Part shown: in pieces, positions 52,201 to 64,000 of the stretch
How positions within the stretch are numbered: position 1 is the first letter of the stretch
How the letters are laid out: every line of letters begins with the position of its first letter
DNA from: Lasioglossum baleicum
Lineage: Eukaryota > Arthropoda > Insecta > Hymenoptera > Halictidae
NCBI RefSeq assembly: GCF_051020765.1
Contig: NW_027469552.1
Span: 39,579-103,578, forward strand
Length of the DNA: 64,000 bases
Direction: 5' to 3'
The notes under the pieces: generated by a model
Databases searched by the model: none
What the model was told of the DNA's origin: nothing
What the model saw: only the letters and a program-made list of their open reading frames with translations
Position numbers and translations under genes: made by a program

Positions 52201-55200
52201 AAGTAGAAGGTCAATCCGTCGGAGAATATTACGAATTGCTATACAGTCATTCCTTTTACCGAATACGTTACATTCCCCAGAACCTATCCTGCTGCAGCGA
52301 TGCTGCCCATGCTTAGGGCATCAAGGAAACATATGGGTAGTCGTTACAGCGGCAGCACACCTTAACTTTGAATATGAATTAGAAGATCACGAGTCAAACC
52401 TTCGAGATCGTTACCTCCTTCTTTTCGACTCGAGCGCCTAAGTCAACAGGTTCACAAATCATGTGATTCCGAGAGTCAAACCAGGCATGCCGGTAACAAT
52501 CCACTAAAATGTGTCGCAAATAGGCATCATTATTCGCGGTATAATTATTAAAGCAGGGAGTCACACAGTTCGAGTACGATTCAAATTTGTATAAAGTTAA
52601 ACGTTTTGCCGAAGAACATACCCTCCGAGAGCGTAACCCGCTGCAGCCTGTGCTCAATTCAATGTGCATGGAAACAAATTAGTAGACTAACTTGCAGGCG
52701 GACACCACATTATCATGAATAAATATCAAAATCGAGAGCCTAACCCATCGAGAACGTTACGAGCTTGATTGAAGTCTCGAATGGTCAAGTCAATAGTTTC
52801 ACCTGTCCTGTGATTCCGGAGTCTAACGAGGTATTCCGGGATTAAATCCGCTGTACACCATAGGCAGCAAAATCCCTACTTCCTGTATAAATATTAGACT
52901 ACACAGTCACACAATTGTACATCGTCACATATTTCTGTAGAGCGTAAATGTTCACCGAAGGCCGCTCCTTCCGAGATGGTAACTCGCTGTTCGGGTAGTG
53001 CAACCTCGAGGCAAGAGAAGCAAAATACTATAAATTTTAGTGCTTGACTCCATAATTTCATCTATGAATTAGAAGATCAGGGGTCAAACCGTTCGGCGAA
53101 CGTTAGTTCCTCCAATGAGAATAGAGATGCTAGGTCAATAGCATCTTGTTCCTGTGATTCCGAGAGACAAACCAGGTATACCTGGTGTAAATCCGAAGAT
53201 ACTTATTGACAATGGACATCATAACTCACGGTATGAATATTAACGTACACAGGCAAACCGTTGGGAAGCACTACCAATTGTAATAAAACGCAATTTTTAC
53301 CGGATACATTACCCTCCGGGAACCTAGTCCGCTGTAGCAAGTATCCTTCTAACTGTTCACGGAAACAAATTGGTAGACACATTAAGAGACGCAAACTTTA
53401 CTTTCATTTATGAATGGGAGTATCGAAGGTCAAACTGTCCGAAAGCGTTTCTACCTTCTTCGATAAATGAACGGCTAAGTCAATAGCTGCATCTACCCTG
53501 TAATTCCGGGAGTCAAACCATGTGCTCCGGGACTAATTATGCTGAACAGTTTTGGCAAAAGATAGCTGAATGCGCGGTATGAGTAATAAAGTAGAGAGTC
53601 AAACCGTGGGAAAACGTCACGCATAGTTATAGACTCAAATTCTATAACGATGGCCTTAACTTCCAAAAACCTAACGCATTATATAGAGAGTATAACACCG
53701 TGCTCAGAGGAACAAATTACTATATATTTTAGAGACGGGCACCATATTTTCGTGCACAAATAGGAATTTTATGAGTCAAACCGTTCGAGTGCGTCACCAC
53801 CATCTTTGAGATTCGAACGGCTTAAGGCAATAGCTTCACCTATGCTTGGATTCCGAGGGACAAACAAGGTATTCTGGGAGTAAAGCCGCTGAACACTATT
53901 AGCAATAAACACCATAATTCACGGCTTGATTATTAACGTAATCCGTCAAACCGCTGCAGAACGTTACAGATTCGTATAAGGTCATTCTGTTTACCGAATA
54001 CCATACCATCCGAAAAACCCAACACGCTGAAGCGAGCGTCTTCCTTAATGTCCAGAGAAAGAAATTAGTACACATGTTAGCAGACGGGCACCACATGTTC
54101 ATGTATAAATAGCTAAATCGAGTGTCAAACCGTTAGAAAACGATACCACCCTCCATAAGTGTCGAACGGACAAGTGACTAGCTCCAGCAATCCTGTCATT
54201 CCGAGAGTCACACCAGATACTCCGGGAGTAAATGCGCTATACAGTATTGGCCATAGACCACACCAATTCATGGTTTGAATATAAAAGCAGGCCGTAAAGC
54301 CGTAGTAGAACATTACCTATTCGTTTAGGGTTTATCTCCTTACAGAGTAAGCTTCCCTCCGGATACCTGTCCCCTGTTTTGGGAGTACAACGCTGTTTTC
54401 ATACGTACGAACTAGTACAAATTCAGGGACGAGCATCATAATTTCATGCATGAACTAAAAGGTCGAAGGTCAAACGCTTCAAGAACACTGCCACATTCTC
54501 TGAGAGACGAAGCTATGTCAATAGTTTCACATATCATATGATTTCGAGAGTCAAACCAGGTATTCAGGGAGTTTGTCCGCTGAAGAGTTTTGGAAATATA
54601 CACCTTAATTCACGGTTTAAATATTACAGTAGCGCTTCAAACTGTTTGGAAACGTCACCTATTGGTATAAAGTCAACCTCTTTACCGAAGACCTTACCGC
54701 CCGAGAAGCTAACTCGCCGTATCGAGAGTATAACTTCGTGTTTCGGGAAACACATTAGTATACAGTTTATTGACGGTCCACTAAATTCATGTATGAATTG
54801 GATTATCAAAGGTCAAACCGTTCGAAAAACGTTAACACCTTCCGTGGCAGACGAACTGGTATGTCAATAACATCCCCTTTTCAGTGATTCGGAGAGTCAG
54901 CCCCTGAAAACTGAGAGCAAGTCCGCTTAAGGATAATGGCAATTGGCATGTTAATTCACGGATGGAATACTAAAGTAGAGCGTCAATGTGCTTCAGATCG
55001 TTGCCACTTGGCATAAAGTCAAACAGTTTACCGACGGCGATACCTTCGGAGAAGATAAACAGCGGTTTCGAGAGGATAACTTCGTGTTCAGAGAATGAAA
55101 TTAGTCTTCATTCAGTGACGGGCACCATGGCTTCATGTGTGAATTATAAGATATGACGACAAACCGCTCCAGGATGTTGCCACCGTCTGCGAGAGTAGAA

Positions 55201-55361
55201 CGGCTGAGGGAATTGCTTCACCTATGCTGGTATATACCGAGAATCAACTAGATATTCCAGGATTAAATCCCTTGAACAGAATTGGCAACAGACACCTGAA
55301 TACACGATACGAATATGAAAGCAGGCTGTCAAACCATCGGTCAACATTACCAATTTGTGTA

Positions 55362-55372
55362 TAGTCGTCAAG
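55362..55372. other. Satellite B inversion junction 5 (forward to reverse)
   Basis: Forward accaatttgtgtatagtc is followed by gtcaaggtgcccgtcac, which is reverse monomer. The switch is near 55367. No inserted bases are seen. Confidence 0.78.
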
Positions 55373-58300
55373 GTGCCCGTCACTGAAATGGATACCAATT
55401 TCGTTCTCAGAACACGAAGTTATTCACTCGATACAGCGGGTTAGTCTTTCGGAGGGTAAGGTCTATGGTAAAACGATTGACTTTTTACCAATTGCTAACG
55501 CTCTCAGACGGTTTGGCCATCTACCTTAATAGTTCAAACCGAGAATTAACGTGACTAGTGCCAATATTCTCCAGCTGATTTACGCCCGGGATACATGGTT
55601 TGACTTTCGGAGCCACGGGATAGGTGAATATGTTGACATTGCCGTTCAACTCCCACAGATGGTGAGAACGTTCTCGAACGAATTGATTCCCGATTGTTAT
55701 ATTCATGTATGAAAGTAAGGCTTCCCCCGCTAAAATGCCTACTAATTTGTTTCCGTGTGCACTAAGCATGACACTCGCTGTAGCGAGTTGGGTTCTTGGA
55801 AGGCAAGGTATCTGATAAAAAGTTTGACGTTACACCATTTGGTAATGTTCATTAACGGTTTGACTCACTACTTTAACATTCATACCGTGGATTAAAGTGC
55901 CCGTTGCAAATACTGTTCAGTGGAGTTACTCCAGGAATGCCAGTCTTGCCTCTCGGGACCGCAAGTATAGGTGAAGCTATAGACTCAGCCGTTCGGTACT
56001 CGAAGAAGCGGATAACGTTCTTGATCGGTTTTTCTTGAATCTTCTAATTCAGACATCAAACTAAGGTGCCCGTCACTGAAATTAATACTAATATGTTTCT
56101 CTGTACACGAAGTTATTACCCGATACTGCGGTTTATGTTCTCGTAGGGTAAGGTATGCGATAAGGTGTATAACTTTGTACAAATTGGTATCGTTCTCAAT
56201 CGAATTGACGCTCAACGTTAATATTATAGCCGCGAATAAAGGTTTTCATTGACAATGCAGTACAGCGGAATTACTGACGGAATATCTGGTCGGGCCACTC
56301 TGAAAACACATGATAGGTGAAGCTATTGACTTAGCCGTTCGACTCTTAAGGAATGTGGCAACGTTCGGGAACGGTTTGATCCTCGATCTTCTAAGTCATA
56401 CATAAAATTACCGTACACATCGCTGAAATGTATGCTAATGTATTTCTGTGAACCTAAAGTTATAATCTCTATGCGGCGAGCTAGCTTCTCGGAAGATACG
56501 GGAATCGGTTATATGTATGACTCTATACCAATAGGTGTCGTGCTACAACGGTTTGACTGTGTACTTTAATATCTATGCCCGGGAATAGGGTGGCTAATGC
56601 CCATACTGAACATTAGATTCACTCCTGCAACACCTGGTTTGTCTCACGGAATGACAACATAAGTGAAGCTATTGACTCAGCTTTGCGTATCCCGAAAAAC
56701 GTGGCAACGTTTCAGAACGGCTTAACTGTACATCTTCGCATTGAGACATGAAATTACTGTGCCCATCACTGATCGGAATTGCAGTTTGTTTCTATGAACA
56801 AGAAGTTATACTCTCGACAAAGCGGTGTACTGTTCGGGGCGTAATGCCCGCGGTAATGATATTGACACTAAACCATTAAGTAACGTTCTACAACGGTTTG
56901 AATCTATATCTTAATATATATACAGTCGAATAAAATGTCTATTGCCAATACTGTACAGCACTTTCACTACTTGAATACTTGGTGTGACTCTCGGTATCAC
57001 AGGACAGGTGACGCAATTGACTTAGCTGTGCCACTCACAATGACGTGGTAACGTCCTCGATCGGTTTTGCACTCCATCTCCTAATTCCTGCATGAAATTA
57101 AGGTGCACGTCACTAACGTGGAAACTAATTTGCTTCCCTGTGTACGAAGTTATACTCTCGATACAGCGGGATAACATCTCGTAAGGTATAGCCTTCGGTT
57201 AAGAGTTTGACTCTACACCGATAGGTAACGTTGTACAGCGGATTTAATGTATACTTTAATATTAATACCGTGAAATAGGGTGCACAATGCCAATAATGTA
57301 CAGGATTTACTACCGAAATACCTGGTTTGACTATCGGAATAACAGGACAGGTGAGGCTATTGACTTACATGTTCGACTGTCATAGAAGGTGGGATCGTTC
57401 TCGTTGGCCTTGATTCTAGATTATTACGTTCATACCAGAAGTTAAGGTGTGCTTCTGCTATAATGCCTAATAATTTGTTTCCGTGAGCTCTAAGCATGAC
57501 ACTCGCTACAGTGGGATATATCCGTGGAAGGCAAGGTTTCCGGTAAAAGATTGACTTTATATTATTTGGAAATGTTTTCCGAAAAATTGACCTTCTATTT
57601 TAATATTCAAACTGTAAATTAGGTTGATAATTGCCAATAATTTTCAGCGGACTTACTCTCGGGTTACCTGGTTTGACTCTCGGAAACAGAGGATAGATGG
57701 AGCTATATACTTAGCCCTTCGTCTCTCATAGAAGATGGTAATGCTCTGGTACGGTTGCCCCCCAATCTCCTTATTCATGCATGAAATGAAGGTGCTCGTC
57801 AATAAAATGCATACTAGTTTGTACCTCTGAACGCTACGTTATTCCCTCGATACTGCGGGTTAGCTTTTCCGAGGGTATGGTATTCTGTGAGATATTTGAC
57901 ACTTCACGAGTCGGTGTTGATCTACAACGGCTTGTCGGCCTGCTTTAGTACTCAAACCGTGAATTAAAGTATTTATAGACAAAACTGTTCATCGGATTGA
58001 CTACCGTAAATAACTGGCTTGACTCTCGCAATCGCAGGATACCTGAAGCAATTCACGTAGGGGTTCGCCGCTCACAAGATGGTGGCAACGATCACCAGCT
58101 GTTTGGCCCTTGATATCCTGACTCCTACATGAAGATAAGCTGCCGTCACTGAAATGAATACAAATTTCTTTCCGTGAAGACGAACTTATAGTCTGTATGA
58201 AGCCGCTGAGGTTCGCGGAAGGTGTGGCCTTCGCTAAAACGATTAACTTTGTAGTAATTAGTACAATTCTCAAACGGTTTGACACTATTTTTTAATATTC

Positions 58301-60971
58301 AAATCGCGAATAAATGTGTCTATTGCCAATACTGTTCTGCGGTTTTACTCCCGGAGTACCAGGAGTGACTCTCGAATGACAGGATGGGTGAAGCAATTGG
58401 CATAGCCCTTCGTATCTCACAGAAGGTGGTAACGATCTCGAACGGTATGCCCCTTGATCTTCTAATTCATACATGATATAAAGGAGGCCGTCACTGAAAT
58501 GTACAATCATTTGCATCGCTGTACGCGAAGTTATACTGTCGACACTGCGCGTCAGCTTCTTCGAAGTTAAGTTCTACGTTAAAAAATTTGACTCTACAAC
58601 TATATGTAACGTTCTCCCACGGTGTGACTCTCTACTTTATTATTCGTACCGCGACTTGATGTGCCTCATGCCAATAGTTTTCAGCGGACAAACTCGCGGA
58701 ATAGCTGGTTTGACTCTCTGATTCGCAGGATAGGTGCAGCTATTGATTTTGCCGTGCGATTCTCTATGAAGGTGGTAACGTTCTGGAACGGTTTTGACAC
58801 TCGATCTTCTGATTCATACATGAAATTACGGTGCCCGTCAGTAAAATGTCTACAAATTTGTGTCTCTGGACACGAGGTTATTCCTACGATACTGTGGCAT
58901 ATGTTCCGGAATGTAAGGTATGCGATAAAGATAATGACGTTATACAAATTGGTAACGTTCTCAAACGGTTTGGCACCCTACATATAATATTCATACTGTA
59001 ATATAATGTTTCGCATGACAACACTGTTCAGCGGATTTTCTCCTGAATAGTAGGCTTGACTCTCGGAATCGCAAGCATTGGTGAAGCTATTGACTAAACC
59101 GTTCGACGCTCAAAGTAGATGTTAACGGTCTCGGATGGTTTCACCTTGGACCTTATAATTCCTACATATGGTCAAGGTGCACGCCACTAAAACGTATAGT
59201 AATTTGTATATGTGACTATGAAGTTATACTCTGGACACAGCGGGTTAGTTTCTCGGATGGTAATGTTTTCGGTAGATCGTTTGACTTTATACCAACTGGT
59301 AACGTTCACAGGCGGTTTCACTCTCTACTATAATATACAAACCGGGAATTGAGGCGTCCATTGTGAATACTGTTCAGAGGATGGACTCCTGATATGTCTT
59401 TTATGACTCTCGGAACCACATGATAGGTGAGACTATTGTATCAGATGTTCGGTTTCAAAAAGTAGGTGGTATCATTGTGGAAAGGTTAGCATCTCATTCT
59501 TCCCATTCATACATGAAGTTAAGGTGCCCGCCAATAAGATGCATACTAGTTTGTATCTCTGATCACGAAGTTCTACTCTCAATACAGCGTGCTAGATTCT
59601 CGGAAGGTAAGCCGTTCGGTATGAAGTTTGACACGATACCAATAGGTTTCGTTCTACAATGGCTAGACTCTGTGATTTAATATTCGAAACGTGAAGTAGT
59701 GTGACTAGTGACAATACTGTACAGCAGATTTTCTCCCCGGAATACCTTGTTTCATTCACGGAATCGCAGGATATGTGAGCTAATTGTCTGATCCGTTCAT
59801 CTCTAAAAGAAGGTGGTTACGTTCTCGAAAGGTTTGACACATCGCTCTTCTAATGCATACATGAAACTAAGGAGCCCGTCTCTCATATATATCCTAATTT
59901 GTTTCTATTATCACGAAGTTATACTCCCGATACAGCATGCCAGCTTCTCGGAAGGTAAAGCCATCGGTAGATACTTTGACTCTATACCAATAGGTAGCGT
60001 TCAACAAAGGATAGACTCCGTACTCTATTATTTGTACCGTGAAATAGTGATTCTAAGGCTGATACTGTACCGCGTATTTACTCCCGATAGACCTAGTTTG
60101 ACTCTCCGAATCACAGGATAGATTGAGCTACTGCCTCAGCCGTTCGACCCTCGAGGATGGTGGTAACGTACTTGAGCGGTTTTACCCTCGATTTCTGATC
60201 CATACATGAAGTTGAGGTGCCTGTAACTGAAATGAATACTAACTTCCATTTCTGAACATGAACTCATTCCGTCATTGACGCGGGTGATGTTTGCTGAAGA
60301 TTAGGACTTCGGTAAAACCTTTGGCTTTATACCAATTGATAACCCTCTCAAACGTATCGAAGCTCTACTTTGAATTCACGCCGTAAATTAAGGAGTACAT
60401 TGCCAGTACTATACAGAGCATTTAATCCGGAGTGCCTAGTTTGACTCTCGTAATCTTAGGCGCGATTAAGCTATTGATTTAGCCCTTTGACACTCAAAGG
60501 AGGTGGTTTCGTCCACGAATGGATGGACCTCCGAGCTTTTTGATTCATAAATGAGGTTAAGGTGCCCGGCACTAATGTGAATACTAATTTGTTCCCCAGA
60601 ACACGAAGTTATGCTGACGATACAGTTGGATATGGTCACGAAATATAGTGTGTTTGGTAAGAGGAAATACTTCATACCAATTACTAACGTTATCAACGTT
60701 TTCACTCTCTTCTTTAATATTCAAACCGTGGATTAAGGTGTCTATCGCCAATACGGTTCAGCGAATTTACTCCATGAATACCTGGCTTCACTCTCGGAAT
60801 CGCCGGATACGTGAAGCAATTGACTTAGCCGTTCGACTCCCAAGGAAGATGGTAACTTTGCTTTAATGTCTAATACAGCAGATTAGACATTCGCAGGGTA
60901 CGGTCTTCAGTAAAACGTTTGGCTTATACCATTGGTAACTTTCTCAAATGGATTGACGCTATACTATAATA
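55368..60971 (-). repeat. Satellite B block 8 (reverse), left of the mariner
   Basis: About 16 reverse monomers. The last one before the transposon is shortened: near 60855-60885 ggtaactttgctttaatg leads directly to tacagcagattagac, a loss of more than 100 bp. It ends with the TA (60970-60971) that is one copy of the mariner target. No gene is seen. Confidence 0.9.
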
Positions 60972-60994
60972 TTAGGGTGTCCCATAAGTTTCTT
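60972..60994 (+). repeat. Left terminal inverted repeat of the mariner
   Basis: Begins ttagggtgtcccataagttt right after the target TA. The inverted right end begins ttaagttgtcccataagttt. Confidence 0.93.
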
Positions 60995-61047
60995 CGTCTT
61001 TTCTATGCGAAATGAATACACGATAATTTCTGCATAAGATGGATTTA

Positions 61048-62065
61048 CTATGTTATATTTGAACCGTTGTTCTATAACCTTCTTCATCCCGCAGGAAGAC
61101 TCAATATACACTCTTTCCAAAATTGTTGAAGCTTACTTGTAAAATATTCATCTAGGTGCGTTTCTCTTTCTTTTACGGATTTGAAAGATTTACCAAGGAC
61201 AGAATTTTGTAACGAAAGAAACAAGCAGTAATCAGATGGAGCAAGCTCTGGGGAGTAGGGAGGATGTGGTAGAACGTCCCAGTCAAAATGTAATAATTTT
61301 TGTCATACGGCTACCGCAACATGCGGTCTTGTGTTGTCGTGATGGAATACTACGCCTCGTCAGTTCGCCAATTCTGGCCGTTTTAAGGCTATGGCGGTTT
61401 TCAGGTGATCCAGTTTATTGCAATATTTGTCAGCATTGATCATATCACATTGAGGAAGGAGCTCAGAGAACACTACATCTTGCCAGTCCCGCCAAATGCA
61501 CAGAAGACCCTTCTTCGGATGAAGTTCAGGCTTTGCAACAGTTGAAGGTCAATTTACCTTGGACCAAGTGCGTTTCGGATGCACATTTTGGCATAAAATC
61601 CAAGTCTCGTCTCCAGTGACAAGCCTCTTTCAAAAGGGATCCCATTCATGTCGCTGGAGAAGCAAATCGCTCGTAGAAACGCAGTTCACCAGACCAGTTT
61701 TCGTCAATAGGTGTGGAACCTAAACTTCATATCGTTTTGCATATCCATTTTGATTAAATATCTATGTACCATTGTTTTGGCAATGTTAGTGGCATCCACT
61801 ATCTCACGCACACTATATCGTGGATTTTCAGTAAGCACATTCTTGATAATGGCTGTATCAGTCGCTGTTGGGCGGCCGCTGAGGTCTTCATATTTCAACT
61901 CGAAATTTCCCGCTCCAAATATGTTAAACCAATTTGGACGGTCCTAATAGTGCTGGTACCATACCAGAAAAAAGTGAAAATTTCGTCTGCAGTGTCCTCT
62001 GCACTATTGCCTTTTCTGAAGCAATGAACCGTAACATGCCGCAAAGGCATCTTTTGGCACTCCAT
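61048..62065 (-). pseudogene. mariner transposase pseudogene (DD34D)
   Basis: This is a relic of a Tc1/mariner transposase of about 340 codons, near the usual 345. Reading on the minus strand from the ATG at 62065: RHVTVHCFRKGNSAEDTADE matches the first helix-turn-helix; WFNIFGAGNFELKYEDLSGR links to the second; then VREIVDATNIAKTMVHRYL. The catalytic part has VTGDETWILCQNVHPKRTW (Asp at 61609-61611), GVVFHHDNTRPHVAV (Asp at 61336-61338) and YSPELAPSDYCLF (Asp at 61231-61233). All three Asp codons are in one frame, with 34 residues between the last two, which defines DD34D mariners. Lesions: a frameshift near 61930, another between 61705 and 61640, and in-frame stops at 61549-61551, 61360-61362, 61303-61305, 61084-61086 and 61072-61074. 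The probable original stop is TAG at 61048-61050. The start is the Met before ECQKMPLRH; a Met five codons later is possible. Confidence 0.95.
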
Positions 62066-62207
62066 ACTGAACAGTGCAAAAAAGAATATCAAAAGCAACT
62101 TGCTCACCATCTAAACGTACTATGAAATATCTCTGTGACGACTGAAACCGATGCCATGAACGGCTAAGAGATAAGCCTGCATGTTTATATAAAACACTGC
62201 CACTTAT

Positions 62208-62230
62208 AATAAACTTATGGGACAACTTAA
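62208..62230 (-). repeat. Right terminal inverted repeat of the mariner
   Basis: Ends with aaacttatgggacaacttaa just before the TA at 62231-62232. It is the inverted match of the left end with three mismatches in 23. Confidence 0.93.
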
Positions 62231-64000
62231 TATTAAAACCGTGACTGAAGGTGTCTATCGCCAACAGTTTTCAGAGGATTTACACCCGGAATACCTCCTT
62301 TGGCACTCGGAATTACAGGATACATGAAGCCATTGACATAGGCGTCCGTCTCTACGAAGAAGGTGGCACCGTTCTTGTACGGTTTGACCCTAGATCTTCT
62401 AATTCCTACATGAAATTGAGATGCTCGTCAGTAAAATGTAGATTAATTTGCGTCTCGGAGAACGAATTTATACTCTAAATACAGCGCGTTATCGTCTCCG
62501 AAAGTAAAGCTTTCTGCAAGATGTTTTGTCTCTATAGCCATAGGTAACGTTCTTCCACGGTTTGGCTCTCTGCTTTATTATTCATACCGCGAATTGAGGT
62601 GTCCATTGCCAATAATTTTGAGCGAACATACTCCCGGAATACCTGGTTTAGCTCTCTGGTTCAAGGGATAGGAGAAGCTATTGGCGTAGACGTGCGATTC
62701 TCTGGGAAGGTGGTCACATTCTGGAAAGGATTGACTCTCGAGTTTTCAATTCATGCATGAAAATACGGTGCCCGCCACCATAATGTATTGTAATTTGTTA
62801 CTCTGAACACGGTGTTACAGTCTCGATACAGTGAATTTCGTTCACGGAATGTAAGGTCTTCAGTAAAACATTTTAGTGTATTCCAAGTGGAAATATTCTC
62901 GAATGGATTGTCTCTCTACCTTAATATTCATACCGTGAACGAAGGCAGCTATACCCAATACTGTTCAGCGGACATCCACCCAGAATATCTGGTTGGACAC
63001 TCGGCATATCAAGAAAAGTGAAGCTATTGTGATATAGCTGTGGCACTCGCAATGCAGATGGTAACATTCTCCAACGGCTTGACGCTCGATCTTGTAATTC
63101 GTACCTGAACTTAAGCTGTCCATGAATAAAGTGTATACTAATTAGATTCTCTGAACACGATGGTATACTCTTGATACAGCGTGTTAGGTTCTCGGATTTT
63201 AAGGCCTCCGTTCAAAAGATTGTCTATGTACGAATAGGTAACGTTCTACACCGGTTGACCCTGAACCTTAATATTTGTACCGCAAAGCAGGGTACGTATT
63301 GCCATACTGTAGGACAGATTTCTACCGTGAGTAGCTGGATTGACTGTCGGTGCCACGGCAAAGGTGTAGCTATTAACTTGGCCGTTCGTCTCTCAATGAA
63401 ACTGGTAACTATCTCGAACAATTTAAACCCCGATCTTCTAATTCTTACATGAATTTCAGGTGGCGTCACTAAATAATTTACTAATGTGTATCCCTAACCA
63501 CAAAGGTATACTCTCGATACAGAGGGATGCGTTCTCGGAAGGTAACGAATTCTATAAGAAGTATGACATTACAACAATTGGTAATGTGACTCCATACTTT
63601 AATGCTCGTGCCGACAATGTACGTGTGTATTGCCAATGCTCTTCAGCGGATTTACTCCAGGAATACCTGGTCTGACTCTCCGAATCACTGGATAGGTGAA
63701 GCTAGTGACTTATTCGTTCGACACTCGAAGAGGGTAATAACATTCTCAAACGGTTCGACCCCCTATTTTAATATACATACCATGAACGATGATGTATATT
63801 ACCAATACTATTCAGCAGATATACTCCCGGAATATCTGGTTTTGAAACTCTGAATCACAGGATAGGTGAGACTGCTGTCATAGCTGTATGAATCCCAAAG
63901 TCGCTGGTCACGTTTCAAAACGGATTGTCCCTCGATATTCTATCAAATGACTACTAATTTGTTTCATCGGAACACGAAGTTCTGCTATCGATACAGCGGA
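62231..64000 (-). repeat. Satellite B block 9 (reverse), right of the mariner
   Basis: Resumes the monomer broken at 60971 (ttaaaaccgtgactgaagg) and continues for about five units to the end of the window, which cuts a unit. No gene is seen. Confidence 0.9.

Larger units (their letters stand above)
37135..55367 (+). repeat. Satellite B block 7 (forward), longest uninterrupted block
   Basis: About 53 forward monomers without a transposon. Both subfamilies are mixed: the gtataacttcgtgttcagag type and the gagtgtcatgcttagtgttc type. Several units are shortened (near 45230, 45675, 47335, 51100 and 51390) or carry small duplications (near 39170 and 49230). No gene is seen anywhere in these 18 kb. 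Confidence 0.92.
60972..62230 (-). mobile_element. mariner-family DNA transposon, decayed, 1259 bp
   Basis: Flanked by TA on both sides (60970-60971 and 62231-62232). The terminal inverted repeats match over the outer 23 bp except at three positions; both include gtcccataagttt. The length is typical of a full-size mariner. The satellite flanks join cleanly across one TA (actataatattaaaaccgtg), so it inserted into an existing B monomer. The transposase on the minus strand is close to full length but has several stops and frameshifts, so the copy is dead. I do not assign a mariner subfamily. Confidence 0.96.

Noticed and set aside
61236..62125. Plus-strand frames of 63-87 codons within the mariner
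   Set aside because: They are antisense to the transposase relic, which has clear family motifs on the minus strand.
15010..64000. CRISPR-like array of repeats
   Set aside because: The repeats are about 340 bp with no unique spacers of constant length, and the whole unit is repeated. This is satellite DNA of a eukaryote, not a CRISPR.
15010..64000. CENP-B box in satellite B
   Set aside because: The conserved aaccgttcgagaacgtt contains a ttcg but does not follow the spacing of the canonical box, so I do not claim it.
15010..64000. Regular higher-order repeat
   Set aside because: Subfamily signatures recur at irregular multiples of the monomer, and neighbours are as different as distant units, apart from one close pair.
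1..64000. rRNA, tRNA or telomeric repeats
   Set aside because: I saw no tRNA cloverleaf core, no conserved rRNA segment and no run of short telomeric units.

Overview
This window looks like eukaryotic heterochromatin, most likely from an insect or other arthropod. I find no intact protein-coding gene, rRNA, tRNA or CRISPR array. Almost every base belongs to one of two unrelated, strongly diverged satellite families, interrupted by three dispersed insertions. The arthropod guess rests on a decayed DD34D mariner, a decayed piggyBac-like element, and large arrays of long-monomer satellite. It is an inference; nothing here names a species.

Layout: (1) positions 1 to about 15009 are satellite A, an AT-rich tandem repeat of about 313 bp, all in one orientation. 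(2) At about 15009 it switches abruptly, with no transposon between, to satellite B, a repeat of about 336-346 bp that continues to the end of the window. Satellite B changes orientation five times (near 15985, 17610, 23152, 37134 and 55367). I call 'forward' the strand on which a monomer reads ccgagagtcaaaccagg. Each B monomer is itself an old dimer of two halves of about 168 bp that share a dyad-like motif (aaccgttcgagaacgtt). (3) A piggyBac-like transposon of 2188 bp (19982-22169) sits at a TTAA in a B monomer, with near-perfect terminal inverted repeats. Its transposase is broken but keeps all three catalytic Asp codons, and an internal TIR-like end suggests a nested or rearranged origin. 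(4) A GC-rich insert of about 550 bp (about 28406-28953) that I cannot identify interrupts another B monomer. (5) A mariner of 1259 bp (60972-62230) with a TA duplication carries a transposase pseudogene with a DD34D triad but several stops and frameshifts.

The monomers of both satellites are heavily mutated, and no regular higher-order period is visible. Unit-length errors are frequent: truncated units, a lone half-unit and small tandem duplications. This is what an old, no longer homogenised array would show. The many ORFs of 60-110 codons are the same few frames recurring in homologous positions of the repeat, not genes. The most interesting points are the multi-inversion structure of B, its internal dimer, the clustering of transposon insertions and inversion junctions at one AT-rich spot of the B monomer, the double-ended piggyBac relic, and the unidentified GC-rich island.
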